A DNA stretch of 47,096 nt from Rhodospirillaceae bacterium (GTDB taxonomy: Bacteria > Pseudomonadota > Alphaproteobacteria > SHVZ01): positions 1 through 47,096 of the forward strand of contig JAEULB010000159.1 in assembly GCA_016792585.1 (NCBI GenBank). Reading direction: 5' to 3'. The notes below the pieces were generated by a model. It saw nothing but the letters and a program-made list of their open reading frames with translations, was not told the origin of the DNA and did not search any database. Below, one piece after another: positions 36,358 through 45,261 of this stretch (the stretch's first letter is position 1; every line of letters starts with the position of its first letter). Made by a program: the position numbers and the translations under genes.

Positions 36358-38015
36358 CGCGGCCGTATCTCTGGGAGAAGTCGTATCCGCCGCGCGTCCG
36401 CTGGGACACGCCGATCCAGGCATCGACCGTCCCTGCCCTCTTCGCCGCGAGCGTCGAACGGCACGGCAACCGGACCGCGATCGAATACCTCGACCGGCCG
36501 ATCACCTACGCCGAGCTCGACGCGTCGGTCGCCAAGGTCGCCGCCGGGCTGATGGGGCTCGGCATCGGCAAGGGCAAGGCCGTCGCGCTCTACCTGCCGA
36601 ACACGCCGGATCACCCGATCGCCTTCCTGGCCACGCTGAAGACCGGGGGGCATGTGGTTCACATGAGCCCGCTCGATGCCGAGCGCGAGCTCGCGCACAA
36701 GCTTCACGACAGCGGCGCTCGCGTCCTGCTGACGACCAATCACCCTACCCTTCTCGGCAACGCGCAGAAGCTCGTCGCTTCGGGTCACGTGGATACGCTG
36801 ATCGTTTCCGAGCAGGCGCATTGGGGACCGACGCCGGCGCCGCTGCCGCCAGCCCCTGGCGGCGCGCTCACTTTCCAGTCGCTGATGGCGAACGGCACGC
36901 CGCCCTCATCATGGCCGACGGTGACTCCCGAGGACCTCGCGGTCCTGCAATACACCGGCGGCACCACCGGCGCGCCGAAGGGGGCCATGCTGACGCATGC
37001 CAACCTGACCTCGGCGGTCGCGATCTACGACACCTGGGCCGAGGGACAGGACTCGCTCCGCCGCGGCGACGACAAGGTCGTGGGCGTGCTGCCGTTCTTC
37101 CACATCTACGCTCTGACCACGATCCTGATCCGCCACCTGGCGCTCGGCAGCGAGATCCTGCTCCGCATCCGCTTCGACGCCGAGACCACGATCCGCGACA
37201 TCGCCGAGAAGAAGGCGACGCTGATGCTGGGCGTGCCGACGATGTACATCGCGCTCCTGCAGCACCCGGAGATCGGCAAGCGCGATCTCTCCTCGCTCAG
37301 GCTCGTCACCTGCGGCGGCGCCTCGCTCCCCGTCGAGGTCGAGCAGAGCTTCCAGAAGATCACCGGCTTCCGCGTCGGCGGCGGCTGGGGCATGACCGAG
37401 ACATCGCCCGCCGGCACCAACCTGCCGCTCCAGGGCGACTGGAAGCCGGGCTCGATCGGCATGCCGCTGCCAGGCATCGTGATGGAGGTGGTGGCGCTCG
37501 ACGATCCCCGCCGGGTGCTCGGCCCCAACGAGAAGGGCGAGTTCCGCATCAAGGGCCCCAACGTGATGAAGGGCTACTGGAAGAAGCCGAAGGAGACCGA
37601 GGAGGCCTTCGTCGACGGCTACTTCCTCACCGGCGACATCGGCTTCATGGACGAGCGCGGCTACTTCTTCCTGGTCGACCGCAAGAAGGACATGATCCTC
37701 TCGGGCGGATTCAACGTCTATCCGCGCATCATCGAGGAAGCGATCTACGAGCATCCTTCGGTCGAGGAGGTGGTGGTGATCGGCGTCCCCGACGCCTATC
37801 GCGGCCAGTCGGCCAAGGCCTTCGTCAAGCTGAAGGCCGGTGCCGCGTCGCTCGCGCTGGAGGAGCTTCGCCAGTTCCTTGCCGACAAGATCGGCAAGCA
37901 CGAGATGCCGACCATGCTCGAGATCCGGGAAGCGTTGCCCCGGACCGCGGTCGGCAAGCTGTCGAAGAAAACATTGGTCGACGAAGAAGCCCGCAAGGCG
38001 GGCACGGGAGACTGA
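36354..38015 (+). CDS. pimA: Acyl-CoA ligase, PimA-like (dicarboxylate or fatty acid--CoA ligase)
   Basis: 553 residues of the adenylate-forming family; activates an acid with ATP and CoA. Seen: the P-loop YTGGTTGAPKGAMLTH (about 200-215), GWGMTETSPAGTN, the hinge region FLTGDIGFMDERGYFFLVDRKKDMI with the Asp-Arg pair, and catalytic Lys in RTAVGKLSKKTL near the end. The start MTRPYLWEKSYPPRVRWD and the body agree with the dicarboxylate/fatty-acid ligases of the pim operon. ATG overlaps the preceding stop by four bases. Only three bases separate it from the next gene. Substrate inferred from neighbours. Confidence 0.93.
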   Translation: MTRPYLWEKSYPPRVRWDTPIQASTVPALFAASVERHGNRTAIEYLDRPITYAELDASVAKVAAGLMGLGIGKGKAVALYLPNTPDHPIAFLATLKTGGHVVHMSPLDAERELAHKLHDSGARVLLTTNHPTLLGNAQKLVASGHVDTLIVSEQAHWGPTPAPLPPAPGGALTFQSLMANGTPPSSWPTVTPEDLAVLQYTGGTTGAPKGAMLTHANLTSAVAIYDTWAEGQDSLRRGDDKVVGVLPFFHIYALTTILIRHLALGSEILLRIRFDAETTIRDIAEKKATLMLGVPTMYIALLQHPEIGKRDLSSLRLVTCGGASLPVEVEQSFQKITGFRVGGGWGMTETSPAGTNLPLQGDWKPGSIGMPLPGIVMEVVALDDPRRVLGPNEKGEFRIKGPNVMKGYWKKPKETEEAFVDGYFLTGDIGFMDERGYFFLVDRKKDMILSGGFNVYPRIIEEAIYEHPSVEEVVVIGVPDAYRGQSAKAFVKLKAGAASLALEELRQFLADKIGKHEMPTMLEIREALPRTAVGKLSKKTLVDEEARKAGTGD

Positions 38016-38018
38016 TCC

Positions 38019-39218
<1,200 letters not shown>

Positions 39219-39224
39219 AGAAAC

Positions 39225-40373
39225 GTGGATTTCGATCTCTCGGAGGAGCAGCAGCTCCTCAAGGACAGCGTCGGCCGACTCCTCGCCGACCACTCGTCGT
39301 TCGAACAGCGTCAGGCCAACCGGCGCGAAGCCGAAGGCTGGAGCCGCGCCTTGTGGGCGAAATATGCCGAGCTCGGCATCCTCGGCCTCTCCTTCGAGGA
39401 GAAGCATGGAGGCTTAAGCGCCGGGCCGGTCGAGACCATGGTGGTCATGGAGGCGCTCGGCCGCGCGCTGGCGCTCGAGCCCTATCTCGCGACCGTCGTG
39501 CTCGCAGGCGGCCTGATCCGCCACGCCGGCAGCGATGCGCAGAAGTCGACGCTGGTGCCGAAGATCGCCGACGGCAGCCTCACCCTCGCCTTAGCCCATG
39601 GCGAGCGCCAGGCGCGCTATGAGCTCGCCGACGTGGCGACCACGGCGAAGAAGGACGGCGATGTCTGGGTGATCGACGGCGAGAAGGGCGTCGTGCTGCA
39701 CGGCGACTCCGCCGACAAGCTGATCGTCAGTGCCCGGATCTCAGGATCGCGTCGCGACCGCGACGGCATCGGCCTCTTCCTGGTCGATGCGAATGCGTCG
39801 GGCATCGTCCGCCGTGGCTACCCGACGGTCGACGGGCTGCGCGCCGCCGAGATCGCCTTCACCGGTGTGCGCGTGAAGGCCGATGCGGCGTTGGGCACGC
39901 CTGGCAAGGCTTTCGCCGCGATCGAACGTGTCGTCGACGAAGCGATCGCGGCGCTCGCCGCCGAGTCGATCGGCGTGATGTCGGTGATGCACGAGGCGAC
40001 GGTCGAGTACCTGAAGACCCGGAAGCAGTTCGGCACCACGATCGGCGCCTTCCAGGTCCTCCAGCATCGCTCCGTCGACATGCTGATCGCCCTCGAGCAG
40101 GCACGCAGCATGGCCTACTACGCGACGATGATGGCGGCGGAGCCCGACGCCGCGGAGCGCCGGAAGGCGATGGCCGCGGCCAAGGTGCAGATCGGCCGCT
40201 CCGGCAAGTTCGTCGGCCAGCAGGCGATCCAGCTCCACGGCGGCATCGGCATGACCGACGAATACAAGGTCGGCCACTACTTCAAGCGCATGACGATGAT
40301 CGACACCCTGTTCGGGCCTGCCGATCATCACCTGAGGGCACTGGCGGCGACCGAGGGTCTGGTCGAAGCCTAG
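39225..40373 (+). CDS. pimD: Acyl-CoA dehydrogenase, PimD-like (small subunit)
   Basis: 382 residues. N-terminal MDFDLSEEQQLLKDSVGRLLADH and a middle region LALAHGERQARYELADVATTAKK are typical of the small-subunit branch. The usual SEPxxGSD flavin motif of the large subunit is degenerate here (LAHGERQARYEL). The C-terminal QLHGGIGMTDEYKVGHYFKRMTMIDTLFG is the dehydrogenase fold without the YEGT block. GTG start six bases after the pimC stop. Its TAG shares a CTAG with the convergent GlxA regulator. Confidence 0.91.
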   Translation: MDFDLSEEQQLLKDSVGRLLADHSSFEQRQANRREAEGWSRALWAKYAELGILGLSFEEKHGGLSAGPVETMVVMEALGRALALEPYLATVVLAGGLIRHAGSDAQKSTLVPKIADGSLTLALAHGERQARYELADVATTAKKDGDVWVIDGEKGVVLHGDSADKLIVSARISGSRRDRDGIGLFLVDANASGIVRRGYPTVDGLRAAEIAFTGVRVKADAALGTPGKAFAAIERVVDEAIAALAAESIGVMSVMHEATVEYLKTRKQFGTTIGAFQVLQHRSVDMLIALEQARSMAYYATMMAAEPDAAERRKAMAAAKVQIGRSGKFVGQQAIQLHGGIGMTDEYKVGHYFKRMTMIDTLFGPADHHLRALAATEGLVEA

Positions 40374-41347
40374 TTCCCGGCAAGCACCGAACGCCGCTCG
40401 TCGGTAGGCGTGCGGCCGAAGATGCGGCGGTAGCACTTGGTGAAGTGCGAGGCCGAGACGAAGCCGCAGGACATCGCCACGTCCAAGATCGAGGCGCTGG
40501 TCTGGGTCAAGAGCCGCCTCCCCCGCTCCAGGCGCAGCTTCACGTAGTAGCCGTGCGGCGTTGTCTTGAGGTAGCGGCGGAACAGCCGTTCGAGCTGGCG
40601 CGGGCTGAGCTCGACCGAGTCGGCGAGCTCGTTCATGTCGAGCGGCTCCTCTATCGCGCTCTCCATCCGGATGATCGTCGTGAGCAGGCGCGGATGCGAG
40701 ATGCCGAGGCGCGTCTGGAGCTCCATCCGCTGGCGGTCGTCGTGCTCGCGGATGCGCGGATGGATGAAGTTCTCCGCGACCGCATTGGCGACCGCCCGGC
40801 CATGCTGGCTGGCGATCACGCTCAGCATCATGTCGAGCGCGGCAATGCCGCCCGAACATGTGAGCACGTTGCCGTCGATCACGTAGATGCCCGACGTGGT
40901 GACCGCTTCGGGGAACTTCTCCGAAAGCGACGCCACATGCTCCCAGTGGACGGTGCAGTGCTTGCCGTCGAGAAGGCCCGCCCGGCCGAGGATGTAGGCG
41001 CCGGTCGAGAGCGCGCCGATCTTGGCGCCCGACCTGGAAATCCGGCGAAGCCAGGCGAACACCTTCTTGTCGTCGTAGGTCTCGGGATTGTAGCCGGCGC
41101 AGACCAGCATGATGTCGACGCCGGGCTGCTCGTCGAGCCCGCCCTGCACGTCGAAGCCGATGCCGTTGCTGGCGAGCACCCGCTCGCCGTCGCGCGAGAA
41201 CAGCTTCCAGCGATAGAGGGTCGTCTGCTTGACGCGGTTGGCCGAGCGCAGCGGCTCGAGCGCCGCCGCGAATGCCATCATCGAGAAATCGGGAATGAGG
41301 AAGAAACCGACGGTGAAGACGTCGGGATCGCTCCGACCGCCGCTCAC
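40370..41347 (-). CDS. GlxA-type AraC regulator (DJ-1/PfpI plus AraC HTH)
   Basis: 325 residues. Residues about 10-180 are a DJ-1/PfpI class I amidotransferase-like sensor: VGFFLIPDFSMMAFAAALEPLR, VDIMLVCAGYNPETYDD, KIGALSTGAYILGRAGLLDGK. Thr stands where active DJ-1 enzymes have Cys (STGA), so it likely binds and does not catalyse. Residues 220-320 are the AraC HTH pair (LDMNELADSVELSPRQLERLFRRYL, SILDVAMSCGFVSASHFTKCYRRIFG). Relatives control carnitine, choline and amino-acid use. GTG start with gggagggg five bases upstream. Probably regulates the neighbouring ABC importer. Confidence 0.92.
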   Translation of the reverse strand: MSGGRSDPDVFTVGFFLIPDFSMMAFAAALEPLRSANRVKQTTLYRWKLFSRDGERVLASNGIGFDVQGGLDEQPGVDIMLVCAGYNPETYDDKKVFAWLRRISRSGAKIGALSTGAYILGRAGLLDGKHCTVHWEHVASLSEKFPEAVTTSGIYVIDGNVLTCSGGIAALDMMLSVIASQHGRAVANAVAENFIHPRIREHDDRQRMELQTRLGISHPRLLTTIIRMESAIEEPLDMNELADSVELSPRQLERLFRRYLKTTPHGYYVKLRLERGRRLLTQTSASILDVAMSCGFVSASHFTKCYRRIFGRTPTDERRSVLAGN

Positions 41348-41361
41348 GACAACCCCTCCCA

Positions 41362-41376
41362 GTCGTCAAAAAACGA
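41362..41376. promoter_or_regulatory. Short inverted repeat ahead of the GlxA-type regulator
   Basis: gtcgt (41362-41366) and acgac (41372-41376) around an A-rich 5-base spacer, 15 bases before the regulator's GTG. Such a position would suit autoregulation; the arms are short and the call is weak. Confidence 0.3.
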
Positions 41377-41404
41377 CATAGGAGAGCACGGGGCCGGGGA
41401 TTTG

Positions 41405-41424
41405 AAAACCGACTTCTGTGTCGG
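41405..41424 (-). terminator. Second terminator hairpin after the solute-binding gene
   Basis: ccgac (41409-41413) and gtcgg (41420-41424) with a 6-base loop; on the minus strand it is followed by ttttcaaa. It lies just beyond the larger hairpin, making a tandem pair that shields the regulator gene. Confidence 0.5.
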
Positions 41425-41465
41425 AAAGAGAACGGCGCGGAAAACCCGTCAGGGCTCCCGCGCCG
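41424..41465 (-). terminator. Terminator after the peptide-type solute-binding gene
   Basis: cggcgcgg (41433-41440) and ccgcgccg (41458-41465) form an 8-bp stem with an inner ccc/ggg pairing; the minus strand then reads ttctcttt. It starts about 18 bases past the stop and resembles the terminator behind livK. Confidence 0.75.
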
Positions 41466-41483
41466 CGTGACGTGCCAGGCCCC

Positions 41484-43169
41484 TTAGGCGTCGAGCCAGA
41501 TCTCGTTGCACTCGATGTACTGGGTCGGATGCATCTTGAAGCCCTTCATCTTCTTGTCGCAGTAGGTGAAGACCTTGCGGAACAGGGGCTGCACCAGCGG
41601 CCCGTCGTTCTGCAGGATCTCCTGCAGCCGCTTCACGTGGACGCGCCGCTTCTCGACGTCGGCGGTCGCCTCGGCCTGGTCGAGCACCTTGTCGAACTCG
41701 GCATTCGAGAAGCCCGACTCGTTCCAGGGAACGCCGGTGCGATAGGCCAGCGCCAGGCACATGACGCCGAGCGGCCGGTGGGACCAGTCGCCGCAGGCGA
41801 AGGGCGCGGTGTTCCACACCTTGTTCCACTCGGGCGAGGGCAGCACCTCGAGGCGGACCTTGATCCCGACCTCGGCCCATTGCTGGATCATCACGGTCGC
41901 CACATCCTTGGTCCAGTTGTTGGAGACCGTGAGCGGAATCGGGATCTCGATGCCGTTCGGATGGCCAGCCTCGGCCAGCAGCTTCTTGGCGAGCTCCTTG
42001 TCGTGCTTGAACGGCGGCATCGGCGCGTACTCGGGATGCACCGGTGCCACGTGATGATGCTCGGCGCGGGTGCCGATGTCGCCGAAGGTGATCTCGGCGA
42101 CCTTGTCGTTGTCGGTCGCGTGCCGCATCGCCTTCAGGATCCGGTTGTCGTCGAAAGGCTTCACCGGATATGCCCGCGCATGGACGGTGGCGCCGGTGCC
42201 GACCGAGTAGAAATCGAGGTCCGGCAGCCGCTTCAGGATCGGAAGCTGGGACGGATTGGTGGCGACGATCGAGTGCACCTGCTTGGAGGCCTGGGCGGCC
42301 ACTTCCGCCGCCGGGTCGTCGCCGAGGTCGACGAAGATCACCTCGTCGAGATAGGGCCCCTTGCCCCAGTAGTCCTTCCGCGCCTTCATCACCGCGCGCT
42401 TCGAGATGTCGTACTCGACGAGTTCGAAGGCGCCGGTACCGTTCATGCCGATACCAAGCTTGCCGTTCTCGGTCGGGTCGACGATAAAGAATGGATAGTG
42501 GAAGAAGTGCTCCGGCACCGCGAGCTGCGGCATCCGGAGGTTCAGGCGGACGGTGAAGTCGTCGACCTTCTCGATCGCGTTGGCATCCCAGAGCTGCGAG
42601 GACATCTTGGGCTTGCCGGCAGCGTCCTTCTCCTCGGTAGGGACGTCGACCGTCATGTAGGCCTTCATCAGGCCCAGCACCGAGGATCCGGTCTTCGGAT
42701 CGAGCACGCTCTTGATGTTCCAGATCACCTGGTCGGCGGTCAGCACCCCGCCCTTCCGCCACTTCACGTCCTTGCGGATCTTCAGCGTCCAGGTCTTGAG
42801 GTCCTCGCTCGGCTGCCAGCTTTCCAGCAGCATCGGGCGGGTGACGTTGTCGACGCCGGTGTTCGCCAGGTACTCGACCATCTGGCGGGCGAGGTTGCTG
42901 GTTGGCACGTTGCCGGTGCGGTGCAGATGCGCGGTCTCGCGCACACGGGCACAGAGCCGGAGCGAGCCGCCCTTGCGGGGCGTCCCTTGCGCGAGCGCCT
43001 CGGGCACGACCGCGCCCTTGTCGATCTTGCCGGCGAAGGCGTAGGCGGCGGAGGCGCTGACGCCGAGCAGCGTCGCGGTGCGCAGGAACTCGCGCCGGTC
43101 GCACCTGCCTTCGGCGAACAGCGTCTTCAGCTTCGGAATGTAGGAATGTTCGCGATCGTCACGGGACAT
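41484..43169 (-). CDS. ABC transporter solute-binding protein, family 5 (peptide/opine type), Tat-exported
   Basis: 561 residues. The N-terminus has a twin-arginine signal, CDRREFLRTATLLGVSASAA, after a 26-residue lead, typical of family 5 binding proteins in alphaproteobacteria. The mature protein has VTRPMLLESWQPSEDLKTWTLKIRKDVKWR (the family 5 entry motif), GTGAFELVEYDISKRAVMKARKDYWG and a C-terminal LQEILQNDGPLVQPLFRK. Binds oligopeptides, opines or similar ligands in the periplasm; the ligand is unknown. ATG 43169 has gggagg seven bases upstream. It is divergent from its permease genes. Confidence 0.93.
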   Translation of the reverse strand: MSRDDREHSYIPKLKTLFAEGRCDRREFLRTATLLGVSASAAYAFAGKIDKGAVVPEALAQGTPRKGGSLRLCARVRETAHLHRTGNVPTSNLARQMVEYLANTGVDNVTRPMLLESWQPSEDLKTWTLKIRKDVKWRKGGVLTADQVIWNIKSVLDPKTGSSVLGLMKAYMTVDVPTEEKDAAGKPKMSSQLWDANAIEKVDDFTVRLNLRMPQLAVPEHFFHYPFFIVDPTENGKLGIGMNGTGAFELVEYDISKRAVMKARKDYWGKGPYLDEVIFVDLGDDPAAEVAAQASKQVHSIVATNPSQLPILKRLPDLDFYSVGTGATVHARAYPVKPFDDNRILKAMRHATDNDKVAEITFGDIGTRAEHHHVAPVHPEYAPMPPFKHDKELAKKLLAEAGHPNGIEIPIPLTVSNNWTKDVATVMIQQWAEVGIKVRLEVLPSPEWNKVWNTAPFACGDWSHRPLGVMCLALAYRTGVPWNESGFSNAEFDKVLDQAEATADVEKRRVHVKRLQEILQNDGPLVQPLFRKVFTYCDKKMKGFKMHPTQYIECNEIWLDA

Positions 43170-43467
43170 GCAGCACCTCCCCAAGGCGCAGAAGCCGGGA
43201 GCGGCCGACTTCCGGCCGCCCTCCTTTCTGATACGAAAGCGTCACCTTGCATCGGGTCGCCAAGTTGATCAAAGACGACGGTTCGTAGCCTGGAAGCGAC
43301 ACCCGCCGAAACATGTGCCCGTCCCACGAAACGATCGACCGACGACCGTCGGATGCGGTGGATTTCGACATCGCGCCGTCGCATTTGGCTGCCTCGCATG
43401 ACCCTCCTTAGGTAACATCGCGCCGGATTTTCCGATCGCGATGCTCGAAGGGGGCGCAACGCAGTCG
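43170..43467 (+). other. Divergent leader between importer arms
   Basis: About 298 bases between the binding-protein and permease starts, with promoters for both. A perfect 7-bp hairpin, gcggccg (43201-43207) and cggccgc (43213-43219), sits 31 bases before the binding-protein ATG in its leader. A smaller palindrome ccgac-gacc-gtcgg lies at 43339-43352. On the minus strand taaggaggg (43401-43409) precedes ATG 43397-43399, an unusually strong ribosome site far from any recognised gene. No tRNA or ORF of convincing character is seen. Confidence 0.5.
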
Positions 43468-44403
43468 ATGGCGCGGTTGATCGCACAACGCCTGTTCAAC
43501 TCGGCCGTCTCGATCGCGCTCGTCTCGATCGTCCTGTTCCTGATCTTCGAGATCTCGCCCGAGACCGTCGCCGCCGACGCGCTGGGCCAGTACTCGACAC
43601 GCGAGCAGCGCGACCTCTGGCTCGCCGCCAACGGCTACTTCGAGCCGCTGCATGTCCGCTTCCTCGACTGGGCACGGCGCTGCCTCACCGGCGAGTTCGG
43701 CAACTCGCGGCTCTACAACGCGCCGGTCTCGACCGTGCTCGGGCCGAGGCTCGCTGCCTCCGGCATCCTCGCCGCCTGCTTTTTCGCGATCCTGATCCCG
43801 CTCTCGCTTTCCCTCGGCGTCTTCGCCGGCATGAAGGAAGGCTCCAAACTCGACCGCGGCATCTCCCTCCTCTCGATCCTGACGACCTCGGTCCCGCCCT
43901 TCGCCAGCGCCGTGCTGCTGGCGGCGATCTTCGTCTTCGGCCTGGGGCTGCTTCCCGGCACCAGCAGCATGATCGACGGCTTCCGCTGGAAGGAGCTGGT
44001 GATGCCGGTCGCGGTGCTGCTGCTCTACGACTTCGGCTACCTGACGCGTATCACCCGCGCCTCGATGGCCGACGTGATGCAGACCGCCTATATCCGCACC
44101 GCCGCGCTGAAGGGCCTGCCCGACTGGTGGATAATCCTCCGCCACGCGCTCAGGAACGCGCTGATCCCGCCCTTCACCGTGATCATGTTGCAGATCAACT
44201 GGCTGATCGGCGGCGTCGTGGTCGTCGAGTTCTTCTTCGCCTACAAGGGGTTCGGCTCGCTGATTCTGGAAGCCTCTCTTACCCACGATCTCTTTCTGCT
44301 GCAGGCCTGCACCGCGGTCTCGGTGCTGATCGCGGTCGGGACCCAGACGATCGCCGACATCGGCTACGGCCTGCTCAACCCGCGCATCCGGGTGGCGCGA
44401 TGA
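43468..44403 (+). CDS. ABC transporter permease, DppB-like
   Basis: 311 residues, six membrane segments. Starts MARLIAQRLFNSAVSIALVSIVLFLIFEIS, with the usual large periplasmic loop and the ATPase-coupling block AYIRTAALKGLPDWWIILRHALRNALIP near residues 200-228, the EAA motif of peptide permeases. GGVVVVEFFFAYKGFGSLI is the conserved final helix region. ATG 43441 is an in-frame alternative (nine residues more) without a better ribosome site. The stop overlaps the next ATG by four bases. Confidence 0.92.
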   Translation: MARLIAQRLFNSAVSIALVSIVLFLIFEISPETVAADALGQYSTREQRDLWLAANGYFEPLHVRFLDWARRCLTGEFGNSRLYNAPVSTVLGPRLAASGILAACFFAILIPLSLSLGVFAGMKEGSKLDRGISLLSILTTSVPPFASAVLLAAIFVFGLGLLPGTSSMIDGFRWKELVMPVAVLLLYDFGYLTRITRASMADVMQTAYIRTAALKGLPDWWIILRHALRNALIPPFTVIMLQINWLIGGVVVVEFFFAYKGFGSLILEASLTHDLFLLQACTAVSVLIAVGTQTIADIGYGLLNPRIRVAR

Positions 44404-45260
44404 CCGACGTCGCCGCCACCCAGAAGAAGGTGACGCTCCTCTCGCTGCTGCGCGAGAGCCCGATCCTCGTCGCCGGCCTGTCGATCTTGGGTTTCTGGAT
44501 GCTGGTCGCGATCTTCGCGCCGCTGATCGCGCCTTTCGGGCCTAACCAGAACCTGGTGCCGATGGCGCCGCCGGGATCCCGCACGCCAGACGGAAGGCTG
44601 ATGCTTCTCGGCGCCGACCATCTCGGCCGCGACGTGCTCTCGCGCATCATCTATGGCGGCCGCACGGTGCTGACCTACGCGCCGCTGGCGACACTCTGCG
44701 CCTATTCGGTCGGAGTCACGCTGGGACTGATCGCCGGCTACAAGGGCAAGTGGGTCGACGAGCTCTTATCGCGCTTCGCCGACCTCGTGCTCGCCTTCCC
44801 GGTCATCGTCCTCTACATCGTGATCATCCAGAAGTTCGGCGCCTCGGGCCTCAACATCCTGGTCGCGGTCACGCTGGCGAGCAGCCCTGGCATCATGCGG
44901 CTGGTGCGCGGCGTCGTGCTCGACCTCCGCACCCGGGCCTACGTCTCCGCCGCGCAGATGCGCGGCGAGTCGACCTTCTACGTCATGTTCGTCGAGATCC
45001 TGCCGAACGCGCGCGGACCGCTGATCGTCGATGCGTGTCTCCGGCTCGGCTACGTCACCATCACGATCGGCACGTTGGGTTTTCTCGGCCTCGGCATCCC
45101 GCCGCCGACGCCTGACTGGGGCAGCATGATCAACGAGTCCCGGCACTTCGCGATGGTGTTCCCGCACATGGCGGTGTTCCCGTGCCTCGCGGTCTCCTCG
45201 CTGGTGCTGGCCTTCAACCTGATTGCCGACGGCCTGCGCGAGCTGTCGCTGGCCGACTAA
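44400..45260 (+). CDS. ABC transporter permease, DppC-like
   Basis: 286 residues, six membrane segments. Early LGADHLGRDVLSRIIYGGRTVL is the DppC/OppC signature, and RTRAYVSAAQMRGESTFYVMFVEILPNARGPL is the ATPase-contact EAA loop. GFLGLGIPPPTPDWGSMINE is the conserved C-terminal region. Pairs with the DppB-like permease; ATGA overlap at 44400-44403. One base separates its stop from the ATPase start. Confidence 0.94.
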   Translation: MTDVAATQKKVTLLSLLRESPILVAGLSILGFWMLVAIFAPLIAPFGPNQNLVPMAPPGSRTPDGRLMLLGADHLGRDVLSRIIYGGRTVLTYAPLATLCAYSVGVTLGLIAGYKGKWVDELLSRFADLVLAFPVIVLYIVIIQKFGASGLNILVAVTLASSPGIMRLVRGVVLDLRTRAYVSAAQMRGESTFYVMFVEILPNARGPLIVDACLRLGYVTITIGTLGFLGLGIPPPTPDWGSMINESRHFAMVFPHMAVFPCLAVSSLVLAFNLIADGLRELSLAD

Positions 45261-45261
45261 G

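Noticed and set aside
43127..43399. Small minus-strand frame in the importer leader, with a strong ribosome site
   Set aside because: Arg-rich, no recognisable fold, overlaps the binding-protein start, and the ribosome site is only three bases from the ATG. Kept as an observation, not a gene.
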